Below, in pieces: positions 25,879 through 32,380 of a DNA stretch of 39,732 nt. This DNA is from NORP181 sp047623555. GTDB lineage: Bacteria; Pseudomonadota; Alphaproteobacteria; Rhodobacterales; Rhodobacteraceae. Every line of letters begins with the position of its first letter. Position 1 is the stretch's first letter. The stretch lies in assembly GCA_047623555.1 (NCBI GenBank), contig JBLHMP010000033.1, forward strand, positions 1-39,732, in the 5' to 3' direction. A program made the position numbers and the translations under genes. The notes under the pieces are model-generated. The model did no database searches, was not told the origin of the DNA, and was given only the letters and a program-made list of their open reading frames with translations.

Positions 25879-27155
25879 TGGCTATGGCAAACTTGAAACA
25901 AACCGCGACCGAGGCACGATTGGCCGCCCTTACGCTGCCGACGGGCGGCTGGTCTGAACCTGCGCGCCAGGATGCGTTGACCCGGCTAAACGCCATGGGC
26001 CTGCCGCAGCGGCGCGATGAATACTGGAAATACACCCAACCTGATATGCTGCTGGACGCAACCGCGCCAACAGCGGCTGTGTTTGTCCATGACGAAGGCA
26101 TGATGTTTGACGCGTTTGACCGTCTTAACATTGTGTTTGTTGATGGCGTCTATGATGCTGATGCATCCGATGACCTGAGCCTTGAAGACGTCAGCATTGA
26201 ACGTCTGGCCGACATTGCCGATATGGACATTCACTGGGCCAAAGACATCTATGGCACGCTGGAAAAACGCGGCCAAACCCCGGTTGACCGCCCCTTTGCA
26301 GCACTGAACACCGCCTTTGCCAGCGACGGCGTGTTGATCCATGTCACCGGCAAGCCAAGCAAGCCGATTTGCCTGTCCTACATCCACAAAAGCGAAACCT
26401 CGGACGCGATTCTGCACCATGTGGTGCGGGTCGATGAAGGCGCCGAACTGACGCTGTTGGAAAACGGCCCCGCGGCGGCTCGGTTCAACAAAGTCACCGA
26501 GATCGACATCGCTGTCGGTGGCATCATGCACCATATTCGCGCCCAGGGCCGGGACCATGAACGCCGTGCCGTGACGCATATATTCGCGCGTTTGGGTGAA
26601 AAATCGACGTTCAAGGCGTTTACCCTGACCGTCAATGGCGTGCTGACCCGCAACGAAGTTGTCATTGAACTGACCGGTGATGATGCCATCGCCCATGTCG
26701 CTGGCGCCTGTGTTGGCGATGGAGAATTTCACCATGATGACACGGTGTTTGTTACCCATGACTCGCTGAATTGCGAGAGCCGTCAGGTGTTCAAAAAGGT
26801 GCTGCGCAACGGTGCAACCGGGGTGTTTCAGGGTAAAATCCTGGTCAAAGCCGGGGCGCAGAAAACCGATGGCTATCAGATTTCGCAGGCGTTGTTGCTG
26901 GATGACGATAGCCAGTTTCTCGCCAAACCAGAGCTTGAGATTTACGCCGATGATGTGATCTGCTCGCACGGTTCGACCACTGGTGCGATCGACGAAGAGG
27001 CGCTGTATTACCTGCGCTCGCGTGGGGTGCCGCTCGGCGCAGCGACAGATCTACTGACGCTGGCGTTTCTGACCGAAGCGGTTGAGGAAATCTCCGACAG
27101 CGCCATTGCCGAAACCATCGTATCGCGGCTGGAAACCTGGCTGGCCCGGCGCTGA
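25878..27155 (+). CDS. sufD: Fe-S cluster assembly protein SufD
   Basis: The 425-residue partner of SufB in the SufBC2D scaffold. The N-terminal helical part contains GLPQRRDEYWKYTQPD, typical of SufD, and the C-terminal beta-helix holds KVLRNGATGVFQGKILVKAGAQKTDGYQ and CSHGSTTGAIDEEALYYLRSRG with the conserved His of the SufB-SufD interface. It overlaps sufC by one base and the next gene by one base (TGATG), indicating tight coupling. Confidence 0.96.
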   Translation: MAMANLKQTATEARLAALTLPTGGWSEPARQDALTRLNAMGLPQRRDEYWKYTQPDMLLDATAPTAAVFVHDEGMMFDAFDRLNIVFVDGVYDADASDDLSLEDVSIERLADIADMDIHWAKDIYGTLEKRGQTPVDRPFAALNTAFASDGVLIHVTGKPSKPICLSYIHKSETSDAILHHVVRVDEGAELTLLENGPAAARFNKVTEIDIAVGGIMHHIRAQGRDHERRAVTHIFARLGEKSTFKAFTLTVNGVLTRNEVVIELTGDDAIAHVAGACVGDGEFHHDDTVFVTHDSLNCESRQVFKKVLRNGATGVFQGKILVKAGAQKTDGYQISQALLLDDDSQFLAKPELEIYADDVICSHGSTTGAIDEEALYYLRSRGVPLGAATDLLTLAFLTEAVEEISDSAIAETIVSRLETWLARR

Positions 27156-27640
27156 TGCCTGTCACATCCGACATTACGGCCACATATGTGCGCCCGGCCC
27201 GTGTTATGCAGCGATTGCTGGCCATGGGACAACGTGAAGATCGGGCGCTAATTTTTGTGATGGCGGCCTGTGTCATTGTGTTCATCGCCCAGATGCCGCG
27301 CTTGTCGCGCGAGGCACATTTGACCGGGCAAGACCTGGACATGCTGTTGGGCGGTGCCTTGTTGGGGTGGCTGTTTCTTGCACCGTTGTTTTTCTACGCA
27401 CTTGCCGGGGTGTCGCATGTGATTGCGCGTATATTTGGCGGGCAGGGCGATTGGTACGGCGCGCGCCTGGCGTTGTTTTGGGCCTTGCTGGCGTCAACGC
27501 CGATGGTTCTATTACATGGTCTGGTCGCCGGTCTCATTGGCAAAGGCCCGCAATTACAGGCTGTTGGGTTGGTCTGGATGCTGCTGTTTCTGTGGTTTTG
27601 GATGGCCGGTTTACATCAGGCCGAAAGGTCGGAAACATGA
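27155..27640 (+). CDS. YIP1-like membrane protein (first of a pair)
   Basis: The 161-residue integral membrane protein has four hydrophobic segments: about 33-48 (LIFVMAACVIVFIAQM), 66-90 (GGALLGWLFLAPLFFYALAGV), 106-128 and 137-154. The pattern of a polar N-terminus followed by YALAGVSHVIARIFGGQGDW..ARLALFWALLASTP matches bacterial YIP1-family proteins. No catalytic residues are evident. It overlaps sufD at its start and the next YIP1-like gene at its end (ATGA at 27637-27640). Its role in Fe-S biogenesis is undefined. Confidence 0.8.
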   Translation: MPVTSDITATYVRPARVMQRLLAMGQREDRALIFVMAACVIVFIAQMPRLSREAHLTGQDLDMLLGGALLGWLFLAPLFFYALAGVSHVIARIFGGQGDWYGARLALFWALLASTPMVLLHGLVAGLIGKGPQLQAVGLVWMLLFLWFWMAGLHQAERSET

Positions 27641-28218
27641 ACGCCGCGCATTTGCGTGATCTTGCGGTGCTGTCGGTCAAAGATCCGGCAGAGGCCGCGC
27701 GTCAGTTATTGGCGATGCAGGTGCCGCGCATGATCCTGTGGATGGTGCTGTTTCTGGTGACCATCTGCAACACGATCCTATCGACCATTTTTGACGTTCT
27801 GGACCCGGAACAGACACCCTTGCCGCTGTTGATGAGCACGCCATTCATGATGTTAATTGTGATTGCTGGCGGGCTGATCATGACCGTCTATTCAATTTTT
27901 TGGAGCGGTCGTCTGTTGGGCGGCAAAGGCACGCTTGATGGTGTCATGGTGCTTCTTGTCTGGCTACAGGCTTTGCGCCTTGTTTTGCAGGCCGCCGTGT
28001 TGATATTGGCGCTGACCATACCACTTTTGTCGGCCTTGCTGGTGTTGGTGGCCGTCGTATTCTTTCTGTACTTGCTGGTGCATTTCATCAATCAGGCGCA
28101 TCAGCTTGATTCAATGGGACGGTCGGTCGGAGTATTGATTTTGTCGATGGTTATCCCGGCTTTGGGGCTTGTTGTTTTCCTTTCCCTTTTTGGTGTTTCT
28201 CTCACAGGAACTATCTGA
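27637..28218 (+). CDS. YIP1-like membrane protein (second of a pair)
   Basis: A 193-residue protein with an N-terminal amphipathic part (LRDLAVLSVKDPAEAARQLLAMQVPRMILW), then about five hydrophobic helices, among them LWMVLFLVTICNTIL, MMLIVIAGGLIMTVYSIF and VGVLILSMVIPALGLVVFLSLFG. The conserved SGRLLGGKGTLDGVMVLLVWLQALRLVL block supports the YIP1 assignment. The ATG at 27637 overlaps the previous stop; the open frame begins earlier (27367) but that would run over its neighbour. sufS follows one base after its stop. Confidence 0.8.
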   Translation: MNAAHLRDLAVLSVKDPAEAARQLLAMQVPRMILWMVLFLVTICNTILSTIFDVLDPEQTPLPLLMSTPFMMLIVIAGGLIMTVYSIFWSGRLLGGKGTLDGVMVLLVWLQALRLVLQAAVLILALTIPLLSALLVLVAVVFFLYLLVHFINQAHQLDSMGRSVGVLILSMVIPALGLVVFLSLFGVSLTGTI

Positions 28219-28219
28219 C

Positions 28220-29440
28220 ATGTATGACGTCACTAAAATTCGTGCCGATTTTCCGATCCTGTCACGCAGTGTCAACGGCAAGCCGCTGACCTATCTTGAC
28301 AACGGGGCATCGGCGCAGAAACCGCAGGTGGTGATTGACGCGATCACCCAGGCCTATTCGCATGAGTATGCCAATGTTCACCGCGGGTTACACTACCTTT
28401 CTAATCTAGTTACCGACAAATACGAGGCGGTGCGTGGCACCATCGCGCGTTTCCTTGGGGCGGGTTCTGAAAACGAAATTGTGCTCAATTCTGGCACCAC
28501 CGAAGGCATCAATCTGGTCGCCTATGGCTGGGCCATGCCGCGGCTTCAGCCCGGCGATGAAATCGTCCTGAGCGTGATGGAGCATCATGCCAATATCGTG
28601 CCCTGGCATTTCCTGCGCGAACGCCAGGGTGTGATCCTGAAATGGGTGGATGTCGATGCCAATGGCGTGCTTGATCCACAGGTGGTGATTGACGCCATCG
28701 GCCCGCGCACGCGGCTGGTTGCGGTCACCCAATGTTCAAACGTTTTGGGCACCGTGGTTGACGTCAAAGCAATCACCGCAGGGGCGCATGCCAAAGGCGT
28801 GCCAGTGCTGGTCGATGGCAGTCAGGGCGCCGTTCACATGCCGGTGGATGTGGTCGATATTGGCTGTGATTTCTATGCGATCACCGGACATAAATTGTAC
28901 GGGCCATCGGGGTCCGGGGCGATTTATATCAAATCTGAACGCATGGCCGAAATGCGGCCGTTTATCGGTGGCGGTGACATGATCCGCGAGGTCAGCAAGG
29001 ACGCGGTGATCTATAATGATCCGCCGATGAAGTTTGAGTCAGGCACACCGGGCATCGTGCAAACCATCGGGCTTGGCGTGGCGTTGGACTATATGATGGA
29101 CATCGGCATGGACAACATCGCCGCCCACGAGGCATCGGTGCGCGATTATGCCAATACACGGCTGGCCGGGTTGAACTGGTTGCAGGTACAGGGCAACGCA
29201 CCCGGAAAGGCGGCTATCTTTAGTTTCACGCTGGACGGTGCGGCGCATGCCCATGACATTTCGACGATTTTGGACAAAAAGGGCGTTGCTGTGCGCGCCG
29301 GTCAGCATTGTGCCGGACCGTTGATGGATTTCCTTGGTGTGACGGCGACCTGCCGGGCGTCGTTTGGGATGTATAACACCAAAGACGAGGTCGATGTGCT
29401 GATTGATGCGCTGGAACTGGCGCATGATCTTTTTGCCTAG
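28220..29440 (+). CDS. sufS: cysteine desulfurase SufS
   Basis: The 406-residue group II cysteine desulfurase that passes sulfur to the Suf scaffold. It starts MYDVTKIRADFPILSRSVNGKPL and carries the PLP lysine in ITGHKLYGPSGSG and the persulfide Cys in VTATCRASFGMYN. Substrate-side HHANIVPW is conserved. The ATG at 28220 lies one base beyond the preceding stop; the frame is open to 28169 but that leader is inside the YIP1-like gene. It is the last visible suf gene: neither sufE nor sufT follows, since the tRNA-Arg gene and the phage-like element come next. Confidence 0.96.
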   Translation: MYDVTKIRADFPILSRSVNGKPLTYLDNGASAQKPQVVIDAITQAYSHEYANVHRGLHYLSNLVTDKYEAVRGTIARFLGAGSENEIVLNSGTTEGINLVAYGWAMPRLQPGDEIVLSVMEHHANIVPWHFLRERQGVILKWVDVDANGVLDPQVVIDAIGPRTRLVAVTQCSNVLGTVVDVKAITAGAHAKGVPVLVDGSQGAVHMPVDVVDIGCDFYAITGHKLYGPSGSGAIYIKSERMAEMRPFIGGGDMIREVSKDAVIYNDPPMKFESGTPGIVQTIGLGVALDYMMDIGMDNIAAHEASVRDYANTRLAGLNWLQVQGNAPGKAAIFSFTLDGAAHAHDISTILDKKGVAVRAGQHCAGPLMDFLGVTATCRASFGMYNTKDEVDVLIDALELAHDLFA

Positions 29441-29510
29441 AAAATTTGCCGAATAACACGACGAATTGTGATTGCGGGCGGGTAAAGGCAAGGCTATACC
29501 CCGCGAACAG

Positions 29511-29587
29511 GCACCCATAGCTCAGCTGGATAGAGCGCTGCCCTCCGAAGGCAGAGGTCGCTGGTTCGAATCCAGCTGGGTGCACCA
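29511..29587 (+). tRNA. tRNA-Arg (anticodon CCG), CCA encoded
   Basis: A full cloverleaf: acceptor GCACCCA (29511-29517) pairs with TGGGTGC (29577-29583), discriminator A, then encoded CCA. The D arm GCTCAGCTGGATAGAGC, the anticodon stem CTGCC/GGCAG with loop CTCCGAA (anticodon CCG at 29545-29547), and the T arm CTGG-TTCGAAT-CCAG are all present. An integrase gene lies just downstream in opposite orientation, so the 3' half of this gene is the probable attachment site of the element. Confidence 0.97.
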
Positions 29588-29658
29588 TTAAATCAAAGAC
29601 TTAGGGCATTATCGGAATTCTGATATTGAATTACTTAACGGTTACTCATCGGAAACCC

Positions 29659-30693
29659 CTACTTATTTCGCCGTTCTATCGCTCTTAGGGCCGATTCCTG
29701 GAAGTCCGGAGAGTGGTGCCCGTAAACCTTTTCTATGGTCTCTGGGCTGGTTGCAAAGAAGCCTGCACAATCCCAAAGTGAGGCACCACCTTGAAGCGCC
29801 CAGGTAATTGCCGTGTGTTTGAGTGTGTGCGGAGTAACATCAGACAGCCCGGCGACCTGCACCGCCTTGGGGAATGACCGTTTAATATCCCCAACACGCG
29901 CGCCCTGATACTCAACGGCCCATTGCGCTCCGTTCCTGCGCCACCTTTTTAGATGTGCTAGGAGTTGCCTCGGTATCGGGGCTGGTGTGCGCCTCTTTGA
30001 CGTTTGCCGCTCACCAGCGCCACGACGATACATCAAACCGTGTTCCAGATCAAACCAGCCTCCAACGGTGTTCGGCGTAAATCCCATGCGCAAAATCGCG
30101 TCTTTACGGGTGCCGGTGTAGAGCGCAATTAGAATAAACCGGGTCAGGTGATCGGATTTATGTCCGCGGTAAGCCGACCACAGTAATGCCGCCGCGTCTG
30201 ATCGGGTCAGCCATTTAGCCTTTGGTTCGGTTTTCGGTGGCAAAGTGACTAGCGGCGCTGATGTGACGTGCCCCTCTCGATGTGCGTAATTGATTGCCGC
30301 CTGCAGGGTTCCGAGTTCCCGCCTGACAGTGCCGGCCGATTTGTCCCTGAATTTGGCATATCTACGGCAGGTCTCACCCTTGACGTGGCTCAATTTCATG
30401 TTTGCCCAGAAAGGTAGGAGGGCGTCGATAGCGTATCCTATGCGCGCAGGGTCGGCGACTGTATGGGCATATTCCTCGGCGTAAATTGCCAGAACGGCAT
30501 CGCAAGTTATCGTCTCCGGCTCATGGGTAGAACCTTCGCGTCCTTTTGATCGGATGTATTCAGCGAGGGCCTTTTCAGCTTCTGGGCGGCTCTTGCAGCC
30601 CGTGCTTCGGTCTGGGACACCTGTATCGTGGATGTAGAAAAATGGGGTGTGCTTGAATGTATGGAGCCGCGCTCCTTTGATTGGTCTCGACAT
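29659..30693 (-). CDS. int: tyrosine-recombinase integrase
   Basis: The 344-residue site-specific recombinase has an N-terminal arm-binding/core-binding region (to about 155) and a C-terminal catalytic domain. The first catalytic Arg is in LYTGTRKDAI (R196) and the nucleophile is in IEKVYGHHSPD (Y324). Box II reads HTLKHT (289-294), so Lys stands where the second Arg usually is, and the box III His position is in FFATS and not LGHSS. Both variants recur in a related group of phage-type integrases of alphaproteobacteria, as far as I recall. Orientation towards the tRNA-Arg gene fits integration there. Its first 187 bases overlap the upstream HTH gene in another frame. Confidence 0.9.
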   Translation of the reverse strand: MSRPIKGARLHTFKHTPFFYIHDTGVPDRSTGCKSRPEAEKALAEYIRSKGREGSTHEPETITCDAVLAIYAEEYAHTVADPARIGYAIDALLPFWANMKLSHVKGETCRRYAKFRDKSAGTVRRELGTLQAAINYAHREGHVTSAPLVTLPPKTEPKAKWLTRSDAAALLWSAYRGHKSDHLTRFILIALYTGTRKDAILRMGFTPNTVGGWFDLEHGLMYRRGAGERQTSKRRTPAPIPRQLLAHLKRWRRNGAQWAVEYQGARVGDIKRSFPKAVQVAGLSDVTPHTLKHTAITWALQGGASLWDCAGFFATSPETIEKVYGHHSPDFQESALRAIERRNK

Positions 30694-30845
30694 TTTTCGA
30701 TCAACTCCCCCAAACGGTTCCGTTCCAAACGAATAGCTCGCCCCATGCGAACGATAAAGCCATGCTGTTCAGCTGCAGTTCTCAGACTGGCAACGGGAAT
30801 GCCCAGCTCTTTGGCTGCATCTTCGATTTTGCACAAGGCTCCCAT
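30507..30845 (-). CDS. excisionase-like helix-turn-helix protein, overlapping int
   Basis: A 112-residue protein. The first half, IEDAAKELGIPVASLRTAAEQHGFIVRMGRAIRLERNRLGELIEKC, is a MerR/AlpA-like winged HTH as in phage excisionases and small recombination directionality factors. The second half is Ser/Thr- and basic-rich (KLKRPSLNTSDQKDAKV) and is encoded across the start of int, with a 187-base overlap in a different frame. The long overlap is unusual, yet the HTH half lies outside int and is convincing. It probably controls excision or int expression; exact role unproven. Confidence 0.7.
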   Translation of the reverse strand: MGALCKIEDAAKELGIPVASLRTAAEQHGFIVRMGRAIRLERNRLGELIEKCRDQSKERGSIHSSTPHFSTSTIQVSQTEARAARAAQKLKRPSLNTSDQKDAKVLPMSRRR

Positions 30846-30848
30846 ATC

Positions 30849-31103
30849 TCATTCCTCCTTCGCGCTAATCAGCGCGTCCAGTGTGTCTTTGTGGTCTTTG
30901 TTGTGTAGATATTGGGAGGCTTTTGAGCTTCGTATTACCGATCCATCTTCAAACTGAATGTACGCTTGTTCTCTGACGCCATGACCACAACAAGCATTCA
31001 TCACGTTCGGAATCGTTCCAAGACAAGCATCGTGACCTTCGGGGGTATTCGGCTTATCGCAGTACCCGCAGTTTCCTGTCCACTCGATTTTGGATTTAGC
31101 CAT
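30849..31103 (-). CDS. small Cys-rich phage protein, probable zinc-binding
   Basis: An 84-residue protein. Its start MAKSKIEWTGNCGYCDKP contains a CxxC, and it goes on through HDACLGTI and NACCGHGVREQAY, giving Cys/His groups compatible with one zinc site. The end is a polar helix (KDHKDTLDALISAKEE). The first residues SKIEWT resemble the start of phage Gp37/Gp68-type proteins, but the rest does not. The start at 31103 overlaps the end of the upstream ASCH-like gene by eight bases; three bases separate its stop from the HTH gene. Function unknown. Confidence 0.65.
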   Translation of the reverse strand: MAKSKIEWTGNCGYCDKPNTPEGHDACLGTIPNVMNACCGHGVREQAYIQFEDGSVIRSSKASQYLHNKDHKDTLDALISAKEE

Positions 31104-31824
31104 TGTCGATGTTCCCCTTGCTAACGGTGAAAGTGTAGGCGGCAACCCACTTGTTCTCGCCCCATGCGTCCGGGTCGTTGATGCTGTTCCAGAGATCACG
31201 AAAGGCCGCCATCGCATCGTTGCAATGCCACCCATCCATCGGGCCAACCAAGTTTGTGTCTTGGTGTAGGCCTGAGAACCATGCGCTGGATGGGCTGTCC
31301 TCGATTGCAATCGACACCCCCTCAGACCGCGCGTCCGCCTCGGATATATCCTGCAAGCGCTGCACCCGCACGTCTGTGATGTTCAGGGTCAGGCAAGATG
31401 CCCAGCGGGGCATGTGCATAGACGCCCGCGACCGCCCGACTGATTTGTTGTCCGACCAGTCGGCGTCAGCGGCGAAAATAAGCAGTTCTTCACCGCTCAT
31501 TTCAGATGGTGCGAGGTCGTTGTAATAATCCGATTCCGTCCGCCAAGTTTCGCGAACCCAGAGACGATCTCCGGTCATAATTGGCACCCGGATATACCAA
31601 GCCGACCGGCCATTTGGGTTGCTTTCAGGCTGCCACAGCCCATGTTCCTTGCTCACGAGCTCAAGGCCATGACCGCCCGTGCAATCGTGCAAACGTCCGG
31701 TGCATTCATAGCCAGTAAAATCATACCCATCTAACTTGATTGCGCGTCGCGTCTGCGTCTTCCGCCCGTCAAGCAGCGCTTGGATCATAGGGGCAGAGAA
31801 TAGGATTGGTTTGTTGGTCATCAT
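31096..31824 (-). CDS. phage ASCH/PUA-like domain protein
   Basis: A 242-residue protein starting MMTNKPILFSAPMIQALLDGRKTQTRR, a segment recognised in a phage family with an ASCH/PUA-like (RNA- or modified-base-binding) fold. Further family-like pieces are RVPIMTGDRLWVRETWR, SLTLNITDVRVQRLQDISEADARSEGV (seen as CLTLNITDVRVQ here) and AFRDLWNSINDPDAWGENKWVAAYTF. The conserved pattern alternates ligand-pocket strands with tryptophans. The molecular target is not known. It sits behind two tandem hairpins in the 94-base gap to the upstream gene. Confidence 0.72.
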   Translation of the reverse strand: MMTNKPILFSAPMIQALLDGRKTQTRRAIKLDGYDFTGYECTGRLHDCTGGHGLELVSKEHGLWQPESNPNGRSAWYIRVPIMTGDRLWVRETWRTESDYYNDLAPSEMSGEELLIFAADADWSDNKSVGRSRASMHMPRWASCLTLNITDVRVQRLQDISEADARSEGVSIAIEDSPSSAWFSGLHQDTNLVGPMDGWHCNDAMAAFRDLWNSINDPDAWGENKWVAAYTFTVSKGNIDNG

Positions 31825-31846
31825 GCGGCCTCAATCTGTAAATAAT

Positions 31847-31905
31847 GCCCCCGCCGCGCCCGACAGATGGGTTCTGCGGCGAGGGGGCGCAGCAGAATGC
31901 TGCGC
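31847..31905 (-). terminator. two tandem hairpins inside the leftward phage operon
   Basis: Minus-strand order: first GCGCAGCA-TTC-TGCTGCGC (31887-31905), a perfect 8-pair stem 13 bases after the stop of the 153-aa gene. It is followed by GCCCCC..GCCGC pairing with GCGGC..GGGGGC (31847-31888) with a 2-base bulge; the two stems share a few bases. There is no U run, so this may be an mRNA-processing or partial-termination element and not a full terminator. Confidence 0.45.
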
Positions 31906-31918
31906 GTCTCGGGGTGGC

Positions 31919-32380
31919 TTAGCTCGGGCCGGGAACCGGTTGGTCGATCTGTTCCGCGTGCCGTATTTCGGCAAACCAATATGATCGCAGCTTGAGCCCT
32001 TTGCGGTCCTGCCAATGCCGGATCGTGCTGCGAATGCAGGCCTGCAGATCGGCCTGGGCTTTGGAATCGATCTCTTCGAGCGGGTGACGGTCGCCGTCCT
32101 CGTTTGCACCGCAGTCATTGTCGTCCATCTGATCCCATGCATCTTCGAGAAACCTTTCGACATCGAACCAGCGGGCCAGATCGACATGGTTTTCGCGGCA
32201 TTCGGCGACCAGAAATGAAGCACGCCAGTTCCCGTCAGCGTCGGTGTATCCGCCGCCGCCGCTGACGTAAGCCTGATCAATGGCAATTTCGCGCGTGGCG
32301 CAGGGGCCGATAGTGAAACTCTCACCATCGCCATTGCTGGCCCACCAGCTCCATGTTCCGGGGCAGGGGTGCGCGATCAT
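31919..32380 (-). CDS. phage hypothetical protein, 153 aa
   Basis: An acidic protein beginning MIAHPCPGTWSWWASNGDGES. It has a Trp/Gly-rich N-terminal third (SGGGGYTDADGNWRASFLVAECR), a helical middle (ARWFDVERFLEDAWDQMDDNDC) and a C-terminal part with ACIRSTIRHWQDRKGLKLRSYWF. I do not recognise the family with certainty. The ATG at 32380 overlaps the ParB stop (ATGA), which fixes the start and shows that it is translated with parB. Confidence 0.65.
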   Translation of the reverse strand: MIAHPCPGTWSWWASNGDGESFTIGPCATREIAIDQAYVSGGGGYTDADGNWRASFLVAECRENHVDLARWFDVERFLEDAWDQMDDNDCGANEDGDRHPLEEIDSKAQADLQACIRSTIRHWQDRKGLKLRSYWFAEIRHAEQIDQPVPGPS

